Shown here: positions 26,136 through 34,312 of the stretch, one piece after another
How positions within the stretch are numbered: position 1 is the stretch's first letter
Layout of the letters: every line of letters begins with the position of its first letter
Assembly (NCBI RefSeq): GCF_017114985.1
Contig: NZ_JABXKP010000054.1
Location: forward strand, 16,576-80,575
Direction: 5' to 3'
DNA: 64,000 nucleotides
From: Nostoc sp. JL33
GTDB taxonomy: Bacteria > Cyanobacteriota > Cyanobacteriia > Cyanobacteriales > Nostocaceae
Notes under the pieces: generated by a model
The model's database searches: none
Told to the model about the DNA's origin: nothing
What the model saw: the letters and a program-made list of their open reading frames with translations, nothing else
Translations under genes and position numbers: made by a program

Positions 26136-26492
26136 ATGACAAAACCTCGTAAGAATAAACGCAACCAGAAGAATGGATTTGACCCCAAACTCATGACACC
26201 ACAACAAAAAACTCTCAACCGCAAAATCATCCAACGGTACAACCTTCTTGCAGAACAAGAGGCAGTCTCAATGGGGTTTCTACCCATTACAGGAAGTGAA
26301 TGCCTTTGGGGTGTTCTTGTAGATTTCAAAGCTGGACGTAGTGACAAAGAGAGTTTTAAATGGTTTAAGCAAATGGTCAACAAGTGCCAGTGCGACCCCG
26401 AACATTTAGGCAAGTTGTACGAATCGATTCACTCAAAACTGGCAATGTACGACCAATTAATGGATACTGAATGCAAACGTTTAGGAATTTAA
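26136..26492 (+). CDS. Hypothetical basic protein
   Basis: A 118-residue protein with a very basic N-terminus (MTKPRKNKRNQKNGFD) and a helical body (FKWFKQMVNKCQCDPEHLGK). It is preceded by GAGGAATAG as ribosome binding site and by an AT-rich promoter-like stretch (26060-26100). It is followed by a strong hairpin at 26552-26598. No family is recognised; the basic start suggests nucleic-acid binding. Confidence 0.55.
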   Translation: MTKPRKNKRNQKNGFDPKLMTPQQKTLNRKIIQRYNLLAEQEAVSMGFLPITGSECLWGVLVDFKAGRSDKESFKWFKQMVNKCQCDPEHLGKLYESIHSKLAMYDQLMDTECKRLGI

Positions 26493-26551
26493 ATGCTAGA
26501 TTGAATTCCCATTTGGTCAAACTATAATTAGTTAAAAATAAATCTGTAAAG

Positions 26552-26598
26552 CTAATTCATCCTCAGTTAATACTCACGCTCAACTGAGGATGAATTAG
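26552..26598 (+). terminator. 17-bp perfect hairpin, likely terminator
   Basis: CTAATTCATCCTCAGTT (26552-26568) pairs with AACTGAGGATGAATTAG (26582-26598) over a 13-nt loop and is followed by ATTTTTA. It lies 60 bp past the stop of the preceding plus-strand gene. The right arm overlaps the beginning of the hsdR relic. Confidence 0.6.
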
Positions 26599-26870
26599 AT
26601 TTTTATGATGCTTTGGGTTTAAATGACACTTCTGTGTAAGCATTAGGGGATAAAATACTTCAAGCGATCGCTCGTGACTTAGTAGAGACAATCCGGCGCA
26701 ACGTCACGATTGATTGGACTCTAAAAGAAAGTGTCAAAGCGAATCTGCGGAGATTAGTCAAGCGCCTGCTGCGGAAATATGGCTATCCTCCAGACAAGCA
26801 GGAGAAGGCGATGGTAACGGTGTTGCAACAGGCAGAATTGTTGTGTAGGGATTGGGAGCGTGAGGTTTGA
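26586..26870 (+). pseudogene. hsdR: Relic of a type I restriction HsdR C-terminus
   Basis: The frame reads EDELDFYDALGLNDTSV, then TAA (26637-26639), then [40 protein letters not shown] and [16 protein letters not shown] up to TGA at 26868-26870. This is the conserved C-terminal helical domain of HsdR subunits. Only about 95 codons remain and one is a stop, so it is inactive. No hsdM or hsdS is nearby. Confidence 0.8.
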
Positions 26871-26947
26871 TACCATGTCTGGGCTGCGATCGCTCCATAG
26901 CATCTGGGCTTTGAAAAAACGGATCGCTTTTCATCTATCATCAGTTT

Positions 26948-27487
26948 ATTGCTATCAAAATTGATATCAAATGGCTGAGGACAAGACCCCACCTAGCGTT
27001 CCGGATTCGTGTCCCGACTGCTTTAATTCCAGTAGTACGCCAACTATCTAAACTGCATAGAGAGGGGCATACAATTTCCTTGCTGCAAAGCTTGGAGGAA
27101 TTAATATCTAAGTTTGATAGCAAGATTGATATCAATAATTCCGGGAGATTGGATCAGAAGCTAGAAAATCTGGAATCCCATCTCGACACTAAACTAGAAA
27201 CAATTACCAAGAAGTTGGAACTCATAGAGAAGGCAATTACTTCTGGTACATACAGCAACACCAGACCTCGAAGACAAGCGCACCCGTACCAACAACCCCA
27301 AGTTGAACTCCTTCCCAGAAATAATGAAAGTTTAGCCCAAAGGCTTGCTGTAAGCCACCAAAGTCTCATTGCAGAAAGGGAAAACAAGAGCGTCAAAGAA
27401 TTTATCAGTTGGTCGCGTAACCGTGACCCCATGAGCGTGGGATGGGAATGGAATGTAAAAGACGGACTTTACCATCCGGTGAAATAA
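26948..27487 (+). CDS. Hypothetical plasmid-type protein, start uncertain
   Basis: The conserved frame runs from about 26948 (ATT; no ATG, GTG or TTG is well placed before TTG 27080). It begins IAIKIDIKWLRTRPHLAFRI and ends GWEWNVKDGLYHPVK. Residues about 45-100 form a coiled coil (LEELISKFDSKID, LESHLDTKLETITKKLELIE); the C-terminal part is basic. The similarity of the upstream codons to the decayed copy at 23257 indicates that the gene starts before 27080. It converges with the integrase gene. Function unknown. Confidence 0.5.
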   Translation: MAIKIDIKWLRTRPHLAFRIRVPTALIPVVRQLSKLHREGHTISLLQSLEELISKFDSKIDINNSGRLDQKLENLESHLDTKLETITKKLELIEKAITSGTYSNTRPRRQAHPYQQPQVELLPRNNESLAQRLAVSHQSLIAERENKSVKEFISWSRNRDPMSVGWEWNVKDGLYHPVK

Positions 27488-27521
27488 TTTCAACTGTCTC
27501 CGCAATAGGGTTCGTCTGTAT

Positions 27522-28451
27522 TTAAACCCGTGGCAAGTGCAAAGCACTACTGTCTCCAGGGCGAATGTGAATGTATCCTGCCGTTGTGGAAATATCGGCG
27601 TGGCCCATAGTTTGCTGGAGCAACGGGATAGGCGTACCCCTCTCAGCATTGTGCGTAGCGTGACTATGCCTGAGCCAGTGACAACTAACTTTCTCCATCA
27701 GCCTGGCCCTTTCTGCTGCATCCTTAATTATTGGATCAACATTTTGACGATGGATCGGCTTATTTTTCCCGTTGCGGCTCTTGAAGACATAGGCATCTTT
27801 CGGCGCGTCTCCTCTGTAATTTATCAATTCCTGCCACAGATATTCCGGCAGTAAGATGTGACGGGACTTATCCCCCTTCCCCACAACGGTAATTTGTCCG
27901 GTGAGATTGCGTGGGGTAAAGTCCTTCCACCTTAGTCCGACTAGCTCCGACACCCGCAACCCAGCCACGTATAAAAGCTTCAATATCAACAAATCTCTAA
28001 TTTGTTGACCTTTATAACGATACTCAGCCCGTTCTGTCAGCCGAATCATCAAAGCGATATCAGTTAAAGTCAGAACTTTCTCATGCAATCGCTGGTCAAG
28101 CTTCTTTAACTTAATCGCAGCACCGGGGTTTACCTTGATATAACCCGTCTTGTAAGCAAAGGAAAGCAGACTTTTCACAGATGCCATATAGGTCTTAATG
28201 GTAGGCGCTGCCAATCCCCGATTATGCAAATGTTCAGAAAACTCCACCATATCCTCGACAGTCGTGTGAGCGATCGCCTTCCCTACCCCCGCCAAAAATC
28301 CAGTAAACTGCGCCGCATACCGCAAATAACACTTTTGGGTACTTTGAGGCTTATCGTGCAGCCACAGTTGAACTAAGCGCTGCTGGGCATCAACCGGCGC
28401 TAAATGGGATAATTGCTTACGTCTTGCCTTGACTACGACTACTGGTGTCAT
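27522..28451 (-). CDS. Tyrosine recombinase (XerC/D-type integrase)
   Basis: The ATG at 28451 is chosen; a TTG six codons upstream is less likely. The 309-residue protein has a SAM-like N-terminal domain (TQKCYLRYAAQFTGFL) and a complete catalytic set: R in AGLRVSELVGLRW, K in GKGDKSRH, HWLRHSHAT (HxxR), the H of MGHADIS and the nucleophile Y in TTAGYIHI. All catalytic positions are present, so it should be active. It may resolve plasmid multimers or integrate or excise the element. A 17-bp palindrome lies about 280 bp upstream of its start. Confidence 0.92.
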   Translation of the reverse strand: MTPVVVVKARRKQLSHLAPVDAQQRLVQLWLHDKPQSTQKCYLRYAAQFTGFLAGVGKAIAHTTVEDMVEFSEHLHNRGLAAPTIKTYMASVKSLLSFAYKTGYIKVNPGAAIKLKKLDQRLHEKVLTLTDIALMIRLTERAEYRYKGQQIRDLLILKLLYVAGLRVSELVGLRWKDFTPRNLTGQITVVGKGDKSRHILLPEYLWQELINYRGDAPKDAYVFKSRNGKNKPIHRQNVDPIIKDAAERARLMEKVSCHWLRHSHATHNAERGTPIPLLQQTMGHADISTTAGYIHIRPGDSSALHLPRV

Positions 28452-28469
28452 AATTATCGCGGATATCAA

Positions 28470-29056
28470 AAAGACAAAAGACTAATTTTGTCTCCTTCAT
28501 ACACATACAGCTGTTCGGGAACAACCAAAAGCATTTCTACTAATTTCTTTACCGAATCCCTGATATCAATTCCCCAAAACTGCTTTTTCTACAACCACAA
28601 CCCATATTTAAGTATTTTTATTGCTGACAAAGGGTGTATTAAGTATCTCTCCCAAGCCTTAGCCAATGTCCAAGAGGACTGCGATCGCAACATGACCAGA
28701 CCGAAGTGGAATGTACAAGGAAACTTCCCAGATTCCCAAATTGGGAATCCCAGTAAATCGCAAGTATGCGCCGAACTGTCCGAATCATTCAGCTTTTGAG
28801 CAAGTCTAGAAATTGCGATGGCGCTCTTTCTCCCACCGTAGGTGATCGCACACAGATAGTTTTTCCCCTTTGATCACGTAAGCGCCCCAAACCTTTATTT
28901 CTGGTGAACAGTGCGAACTGCTGATCAACTATTGCGAATGCTTATATATGAGAGGTGCGGACAGGAGTGCTGGAATGCTGATTCTGCCGTTGATTAATAA
29001 GTTGCGCTTAACTGTTTCCAGATATACACATCTCGGATCAATGCCCATAGCACAGT
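28470..29056. other. Intergenic region with a palindrome and a repeated motif
   Basis: It contains the 17-bp palindrome ATTCCCAAATTGGGAAT (28732-28748), which recurs at 50884-50900, and TTTCCAGATATACACAT (29015-29031), the inverse of 41759-41775. A plus-strand frame ending at 28799 (VQEDCDRNMTRPKWNVQGNF) looks partly protein-like but has no good start. It may be a gene relic. Confidence 0.4.
28732..28748. promoter_or_regulatory. 17-bp palindrome ATTCCCAAATTGGGAAT
   Basis: A perfect palindrome about a central A. An identical 17-mer lies at 50884-50900, upstream of the replication gene. It may be the binding site of a plasmid protein or recombinase. Confidence 0.4.
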
Positions 29057-30712
29057 TTACTCGTGAGTACTGCCATCAGGCATGATAGCGCCAGTGAGAT
29101 TTGCTCCAGTCAGATTCGCACCAGTAAGGTTTGCTGAAGTGAAGTTTGATTTTGTAAGATTTGCCTTGGTCAAGATTGCCCCACGTAGGTCTGCTGAAGT
29201 GAAGTTTGCTTCACTTAAGTTTTCCTGATTGAAGTTACATCCTCGGAGATCAGCTTCACTCAAGTTTGCACCACTGAGTTTTGGATAGTTAAATGTAGCC
29301 CCACCCAGTTTTACGCCAATCAGGTTAGCGCCGTTTAAGTTTGTCCCGGATAATTTTGCATTTTTCAAATTTGCTTTATTCAATTCTGCCCCAGTCAAGT
29401 TTGTTGATTGTAGATTTGCTTCAATCAGGTTTGAGTCATTGAGATTTGCTCCACTCAGGTTTGCCGATTCTAAGCTTGCCTGACTCAAGTTGGCTCCTTG
29501 CAGTTCTGCTCCACTTAGATTTACGTTATTGAGGTTAGCACCAGCTAAATTAGCATTTTGTAATGATGCACCCGGAGTAATAAAATACGCACCAGATTGA
29601 GCAGCGTCAAAGCCCGTTGGAAATATAGTTGTTGGGTCGTAATAGCTATACAGAAGATTAGTTCTTTCAAGGTTAACTCCTTCCAGATTTGCCTCTATCA
29701 GCTTTACCTGACTCATATTGGCATTACTTAAGTCTGCTCTCATCAGTTTTGCCAGTCTCATGTTTGCCCCGCTCAAATTCGCTCCACTTAGGTTTGCCAT
29801 GCTGAGGTCAACCCCTCCAGATAGTTGAGATCCACTGAGATTGGCTTCACAGAAATTAGCCTCTCGCATATATGCTTGAGTTAAATCAGCTCTATTGAGG
29901 TTGGCTTTTTTCAGTGTTGCTTTCTCTAGCTTTGCCGATTTCAGTTTTGTCTTATGAAGGTATGCGTTATCTAAGTTAGCTCCAGTCAGGTTAACACCAG
30001 ATAAGTCTGCCTCACTCATATCGGCTCCCCTAAGATTTGCTCCAGTCAAGTTAGCACTAGAGCCTAGAGTTTTTCCACTAAGATTTATCCCGGCTAAATT
30101 AATCCCTGTAAAATCCCGTTCTCCGGCGTTATATCGCTTTAAAAATTCTTTAGCATCGACAGGTATTTCGTGGCTAGGTTCCTCACCTGCATAAATTCTG
30201 TTGACTAACCACATTATTCTCTCAGTCTTGAATTCTGGAGCGCTGAAAGCTCTCTCTAATTGCGGCTGCTCCTCAGCTACATTAATTGGCTTATCTGGCT
30301 CAGTTTCAACAATATCTATATTTTCAGAAATAGCAATTACATCTACACACGCTAGTTGTTTTTCGGGCTTTTCAACAGGCTCAAAAAACTGCTTGATAAT
30401 CTCCGTATCATCAATATTCGTCTCTTTAATAGATGGGTCAATAGTGTGGTTATTATTCAAGCCATTACTCAAATTAGACGAAAGATTGAGGTGCTGTTGC
30501 AAGTCGGCGACTTGTGCAGTTAAGAGCGCGATCGCCTCTTGCATACTTTGAAACTGCTGTATTTCAGTCCGATTATTTAATTCTTGTTTGATTTCATCCA
30601 AATAGCGTTTTAGCCATGCAATATTTTGCTTGCGGAGATTTTGCTCCTCTTCTATTTGTTCAATTCTGGAAGCTAAAGAGACTAAATCTAGTTCTGAGTC
30701 AGAGATATTCAC
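29057..30712 (-). CDS. Pentapeptide-repeat protein with N-terminal coiled coil
   Basis: A 551-residue protein. Residues about 10-80 form a coiled coil (RIEQIEEEQNLRKQNIAWLK, then ALLTAQVADLQQHL). A linker follows to about 190, and then A(D/N)LxX repeats run to the C-terminus (LSGANLSGANMRLAKLMRAD and similar), interrupted once by YSYYDPTTIFPTGFDAAQSG at about 355-375. The repeats should form a right-handed quadrilateral beta helix. Such proteins are abundant in cyanobacteria with mostly unknown roles; some protect gyrase. No signal peptide, so probably cytoplasmic. Confidence 0.88.
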   Translation of the reverse strand: MNISDSELDLVSLASRIEQIEEEQNLRKQNIAWLKRYLDEIKQELNNRTEIQQFQSMQEAIALLTAQVADLQQHLNLSSNLSNGLNNNHTIDPSIKETNIDDTEIIKQFFEPVEKPEKQLACVDVIAISENIDIVETEPDKPINVAEEQPQLERAFSAPEFKTERIMWLVNRIYAGEEPSHEIPVDAKEFLKRYNAGERDFTGINLAGINLSGKTLGSSANLTGANLRGADMSEADLSGVNLTGANLDNAYLHKTKLKSAKLEKATLKKANLNRADLTQAYMREANFCEANLSGSQLSGGVDLSMANLSGANLSGANMRLAKLMRADLSNANMSQVKLIEANLEGVNLERTNLLYSYYDPTTIFPTGFDAAQSGAYFITPGASLQNANLAGANLNNVNLSGAELQGANLSQASLESANLSGANLNDSNLIEANLQSTNLTGAELNKANLKNAKLSGTNLNGANLIGVKLGGATFNYPKLSGANLSEADLRGCNFNQENLSEANFTSADLRGAILTKANLTKSNFTSANLTGANLTGANLTGAIMPDGSTHE

Positions 30713-30895
30713 AGGTTTATAGCCAAATAAGGTGTGCCTGATGATAGTGAGTTAGCAAAAACTGTATTTGTCCAACCCTATATATAAATTGCCCAACATC
30801 AAGCCTGGAGTAACAGCCACTACCTATGACAGAGCTTTTACTACCCACCACCAAAATCATCAGTAACCCGCGATCAAAGAATAATCTCTATAGCT

Positions 30896-30920
30896 ATTCC
30901 AAAAATACACACTTATAGAA
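30896..30920 (-). repeat. 25-bp motif copy (TTCTATAAGTGTGTATTTTTGGAA)
   Basis: On the minus strand it reads nearly the same as 41641-41666 (TTCCATAAGTGTATATTTTTGGAA) and 31332-31351. It abuts the stop codon of the gene at 30921. It is probably a protein-binding or recombination site. Confidence 0.45.
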
Positions 30921-31328
30921 TTAGTTTAATACTGCCAGGGCTTCCCTAATTTTCTCTTTAATAGCTCCACCCCGATTTGTGGGTAGTGGCAGTGCCTCAT
31001 CAAGTAGCTTAACAGCCTTTTTTAATTTGCTCCGTATCTGCTTCAATTCCTTCCCTAAATCTGAAATCTGCTGCTTAGTGTTAGGAACTTCTTGAATCTC
31101 TACTAGCTGACGCTCTTTGACCTGACGTACCAGTTCATCAATTTTTGCGCTGGCACTCTTATGCTTTTGGAGCCATTTTACGGTTTCCTCAAATAAGGTA
31201 AAGTTGTGCCGGACTTTTGGTTTCTTCCCCTGCATAAGCGAAGAAGGCCCCAACCTTAAATTCTTCTTGGAATTTGGGTGTAGAGTCCTTTTCTCCTTGC
31301 CAATAGTTCCACGCTTTAGTTTGCTCAT
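30921..31328 (-). CDS. Hypothetical basic coiled-coil protein
   Basis: From the ATG at 31328 the protein has 135 residues: a basic N-terminus (MSKLKRGTIGKEKRTLHPNS) and a central to C-terminal coiled coil (QQISDLGKELKQIRSKLKKA). The region KPKVRHNFTLFEETVKWLQK could be a DNA-binding ribbon-helix-like segment. An ATG at 31361 would add residues encoded by the repeated motif, so I prefer 31328. A plasmid-maintenance role is possible but unsupported. Confidence 0.5.
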   Translation of the reverse strand: MSKLKRGTIGKEKRTLHPNSKKNLRLGPSSLMQGKKPKVRHNFTLFEETVKWLQKHKSASAKIDELVRQVKERQLVEIQEVPNTKQQISDLGKELKQIRSKLKKAVKLLDEALPLPTNRGGAIKEKIREALAVLN

Positions 31329-31331
31329 GTT

Positions 31332-31351
31332 CCATAAGTGTGTATATTTGG
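31332..31351 (+). repeat. 25-bp motif copy (CATAAGTGTGTATATTTGGA)
   Basis: This is a third member of the motif family. It lies immediately upstream of the start of the minus-strand gene, where an operator would be expected. A weaker copy (AGTGTATATAATTGGATAG) follows at about 31394-31412. Confidence 0.45.
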
Positions 31352-31652
31352 ATAAGTCCATTTTAGCGTAGCTTTAAATGTCTGATCATCCAGTAGTGTA
31401 TATAATTGGATAGCCAACATGGACTAAAAATATCTAGTCATTTACCTACCTCAAAATTCCAGCCGAATTTCAGTTTTTTAATCCGCAGGATTTTTATATA
31501 GAGTTGGCTGAAACGGGCTTCTAGATTTGTTTTGAGCAGTCTAGAGTGCCAAAAAAATAGCGTTTTTTATCTAGGGTTTGTCTTGAGTGAGCAGAGGAGT
31601 TATATTGCCACTGTAACGATGTCGTAGCCTGAGTCTTGAGGCAGTCCGACCA

Positions 31653-31688
31653 ATAAAAAGCACCCGACAAAACAATCAAGTGGGTGCT
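31653..31688 (-). terminator. Rho-independent terminator
   Basis: On the minus strand the hairpin AGCACCC/GGGTGCT is followed by TTTTTAT. It lies 35 bp downstream of the stop codon of the small exported protein gene and fits it as terminator. Confidence 0.75.
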
Positions 31689-31722
31689 GCTAATGGTTAT
31701 CTAGAATTTGTCTAAAGCTTAT

Positions 31723-32088
31723 CTAGAGGTGCGCCGATTTAATAATTTTTGCACTTACTACGGTTCCGCCTATTCCAAGTGTGCTTCCAATGCCAGAACA
31801 TACTGTAGCTAAGTAAACTGCTACTGGCGGAGCGACTGGAGCAATAAAAACATCAGATGCATAACAGATTGCTGTCAAGCCTGCTACGCTACCTGCGGCA
31901 CTACCCGCATTCTTAACGAATTCTTGCAAAAAATCCTTAACAAAGGAGTTGACTACCGAACCAGTATCAGCAAAGTCTGAAGAACTAGTAGCAGCGAAGG
32001 CTGGGCTAATAAAACAATTCAAAGCAATTACACAGGTCAGAAATACTGCAAACAGAGAGCGAACGATTTTCACTGGGAACATAAACAT
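31723..32088 (-). CDS. Small exported hypothetical protein
   Basis: From the ATG at 32088 the protein has 121 residues. It opens with MFMFPVKIVRSLFAVFLTCV and a signal peptide ending SPAFA, and has two Gly/Ala-rich hydrophobic stretches (GSAAGSVAGLTAICYASDVF and GIGSTLGIGGTVVSAKI) that may insert in a membrane. Small glycine-rich hydrophobic proteins of this sort include bacteriocin-like and holin-like peptides, but nothing here proves it. A terminator follows at 31653-31688. Confidence 0.55.
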   Translation of the reverse strand: MFMFPVKIVRSLFAVFLTCVIALNCFISPAFAATSSSDFADTGSVVNSFVKDFLQEFVKNAGSAAGSVAGLTAICYASDVFIAPVAPPVAVYLATVCSGIGSTLGIGGTVVSAKIIKSAHL

Positions 32089-32345
32089 TTTTTTACTAAT
32101 TGAAATGGCATTATTAGTTTGATGCTTAATTCCAGTGTTCCCACCTCCAGAAAGCACTTTGCAATCGTGGAGCATTCTTCATGCTTCCCAAACATAGCCC
32201 ATGCGATCGCATGTTCCTTCCACACGTCCCCAACCAGCATCAGCAATGGATTGGAAGAATAAACGGATATCATCAACTGTGAATTTAACTTCACAATTAC
32301 ATGTAGAAGCAGATGGCACTTACAAGAAAATTGACGGCAGGCTAA

Positions 32346-32383
32346 AGCTAAAAAGCTAATTTTACAAAAAGCTAAAAAGCTAA
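32346..32383. repeat. Iteron-like repeat, candidate parS/operator
   Basis: The 14-mer AGCTAAAAAGCTAA occurs twice, at 32346-32359 and 32370-32383, with a period of 24 bp; the half-site TAGCTAA recurs near 32424. It lies about 75 bp upstream of the partition locus in AT-rich DNA, where ParB-binding sites are usual. Confidence 0.55.
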
Positions 32384-32455
32384 CTTGCTAAATTTAGTAT
32401 TTGACAAAATAATTAAATAACTCTAAGTTAAATAGCTAATTTAATAAATATATTT

Positions 32456-33235
32456 ATGCTGACAATAACCGTAAGCTCCTTGAGTGGCGGTCAGGGCAAG
32501 ACTACAACATCCCTGTTCCTGGGGCGGTTGCTATCGCGCCAGGGTTTACCTACCTTGATGCTAGACTCCGACCCCCAACACAATCTCACCACCTATCTAG
32601 GTTTCGAGTTGGAACCCAACCAACCAACCCTATTGGAATTTCTCAAAAAAACAGTCGCACCAGAAGACTGTATTTACCCGACTCAAGACAACGATAATTT
32701 ATTTTTAATCCCCGCCGACGATCAACTCGATACCGTACAGGATTATTTATCTAACAGTGGAGTTGGTGCAACCTTACTCAAGCGGCGATTGGAAGCCATC
32801 AGCAAAATATTCAAAGTGTGCATAATTGATGCCCCACTTCAGCGATCGCAAATTTGTTTGACAGTGATCGGCGCAGCAGATTTTTTGATTATCCCCGCAG
32901 AGGCATGAGTTAAAGGGTACGGTTCACTTGTGCGGACACTCGATTTATTGAACGGCTTGCAAGATGTCGGTGCAACAGATGCCCAAGTATTAGGTGTTTT
33001 ACCATTCCGCGATCGCTGGTTTGGTAAAACGCAAGCACAAGAAAGTCGGGCGGCTGTAGATGGTATGCGTGACGAAGTGGGCGTTGGGTTGGTTTTACCC
33101 TCAATCCGCGAATCAGAACGCTATAAGCAAGCTATCAACAAACGTACAACCCTCTCGCAGTTGGGATATAACGACTTGGAGTATCCATTTGAAATTTTAG
33201 TTGAGAAAATTCGTACTTCACTTGGGGGTAAATAA
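32456..33235 (+). pseudogene. parA: ParA-type partition ATPase interrupted by in-frame TGA
   Basis: The frame encodes a 259-residue ParA/Soj-like ATPase: Walker A SGGQGKTTTS near residue 10, DSDPQHNLT, Walker B VCIIDAPLQ, then PAEA, TGA (32906-32908) and VKGYGSLVRTLDLLNGLQDV on to the stop. Both halves are in one frame and match ParA across the break, so a single nonsense change (for example TCA to TGA) is likely. The first half alone lacks the last helices; GTG 32930 could restart the second. Two bases later the partner gene begins. Either it is inactive, read through, or it works as two chains. Confidence 0.8.
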
Positions 33236-33237
33236 AA

Positions 33238-33708
33238 ATGTCAGATAACGTACTCAATCAACTACGCAATCAGCGCAATCGCCCGACAGTTACACCACGC
33301 CAGGATGCACTCGTCAAGAAAGTACAACCCCAAGCGGAGAAACAAAAGTCATCACAAGAACCCAGCACAGTTACCGAACCAGCCAACCCAACTGCTGCAC
33401 CAGCAGACACAATCGCCGAACTCCAAGCCGAACTTGAAAAATATCCCGAAACTCGACGGCATTCGGCGATCGTTTTAGAAAAAGACCTCGACCAAGAATT
33501 AACACGATTTTGTAAAGACAGGGGAATTACAGTTGAGGTATTTCTAGAAGCAGCCTGGACTATTGCAAGTGCCGATAATGCGCTCGTAGAAAAAATCACT
33601 ACAGAAGCCAAGCACCGTTACAACCAACGTAAACGAGTTGGGCAAATTAAACGGTTAATTACAATGTTGAGCAACTCGTCCAAAAAAGATAACGTATCGT
33701 CCCAGTAA
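33238..33708 (+). CDS. ParB-like partition partner protein
   Basis: A 156-residue protein. The N-terminal half is Pro/Gln/Lys-rich and disordered (PRQDALVKKVQPQAEKQKSS); the C-terminal half (DLDQELTRFCKDRGITVEVF) looks like a ribbon-helix-helix or short helical DNA-binding domain, followed by a basic tail. It starts 2 bp after the parA stop, which is the usual arrangement for a ParA partner. It probably binds the repeats upstream of parA. It is not a canonical ParB with a ParB/Srx fold. Confidence 0.7.
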   Translation: MSDNVLNQLRNQRNRPTVTPRQDALVKKVQPQAEKQKSSQEPSTVTEPANPTAAPADTIAELQAELEKYPETRRHSAIVLEKDLDQELTRFCKDRGITVEVFLEAAWTIASADNALVEKITTEAKHRYNQRKRVGQIKRLITMLSNSSKKDNVSSQ

Positions 33709-33807
33709 AAAAGAGGAATAAAATCAGCGATCGCTAATTGGGTGCTGGTTCAGGTTAAAGAGTAGATTAATTTTATCGGTTTAATTGGGTATTTTAACTA
33801 TAGGGAT

Positions 33808-33831
33808 TATCCGTAACTCCTATCACGGATA
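33808..33831 (+). promoter_or_regulatory. Short inverted repeat before the Z1 operon
   Basis: TATCCGT (33808-33814) and ACGGATA (33825-33831) form an inverted repeat ending 10 bp before the ATG of the next gene. It may be an operator or a leader hairpin. Confidence 0.35.
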
Positions 33832-33840
33832 GATTTGACC

Positions 33841-34302
33841 ATGATCAATGATCGGGAATTTCTTTACGGCGCTGCATTTTTGCGACTAATTGATCATGGA
33901 GAGCGCCTCACTATAACTCACGCATCTTGGATACATTCCTCGATCTACCTAATTGAAACTGATAGCAGTAAATTGGCTATTCTCTTTAAAGTTTCCAAGA
34001 AACCCAAATCTGCATGGCAATTTACCTTAAGTAGTCAAGAAGAATTAGCCTTGGATACTCTGCATAATAAGTATCACGATATTTCAGTATTTTTGGCATT
34101 TATCTGTTATAAAGACGGTATCTGTTGCATATCTCAGCAAAGGCTTTGGAGTATATTGGACAAAAATGCTGGTATTGCTGGTCAGCATATATCCATGTCT
34201 CGCAAGGCACATGGTAGTTATCATATAAGTGGCCCAGGTAGACAACAGATGGATCAGACAGTGCCTCAAAATGACTGGCCTCGTGTACTTTTTTCCAACT
34301 AA
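33841..34302 (+). CDS. Hypothetical protein paired with Z1 ATPase
   Basis: A 153-residue protein (ATG at 33841; a TTG two codons earlier is less likely). It starts MINDREFLYGAAFLRLIDHG and contains LAILFKVSKKPKSAWQFTLS and VFLAFICYKDGICCI, an alpha/beta pattern with a charged strand that recalls restriction-type folds, but I cannot assign a family. The gene ends 10 bp before the Z1-domain gene, so the two are one operon. It may be the recognition or immunity partner of the Z1 protein. Confidence 0.6.
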   Translation: MINDREFLYGAAFLRLIDHGERLTITHASWIHSSIYLIETDSSKLAILFKVSKKPKSAWQFTLSSQEELALDTLHNKYHDISVFLAFICYKDGICCISQQRLWSILDKNAGIAGQHISMSRKAHGSYHISGPGRQQMDQTVPQNDWPRVLFSN

Positions 34303-34312
34303 GACAACACCG

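Noticed and set aside
28413..28799. Plus-strand frame of 128 residues antisense to the integrase start
   Set aside because: Only the last 50 residues look protein-like and there is no usable start, so I note it only as a possible relic.
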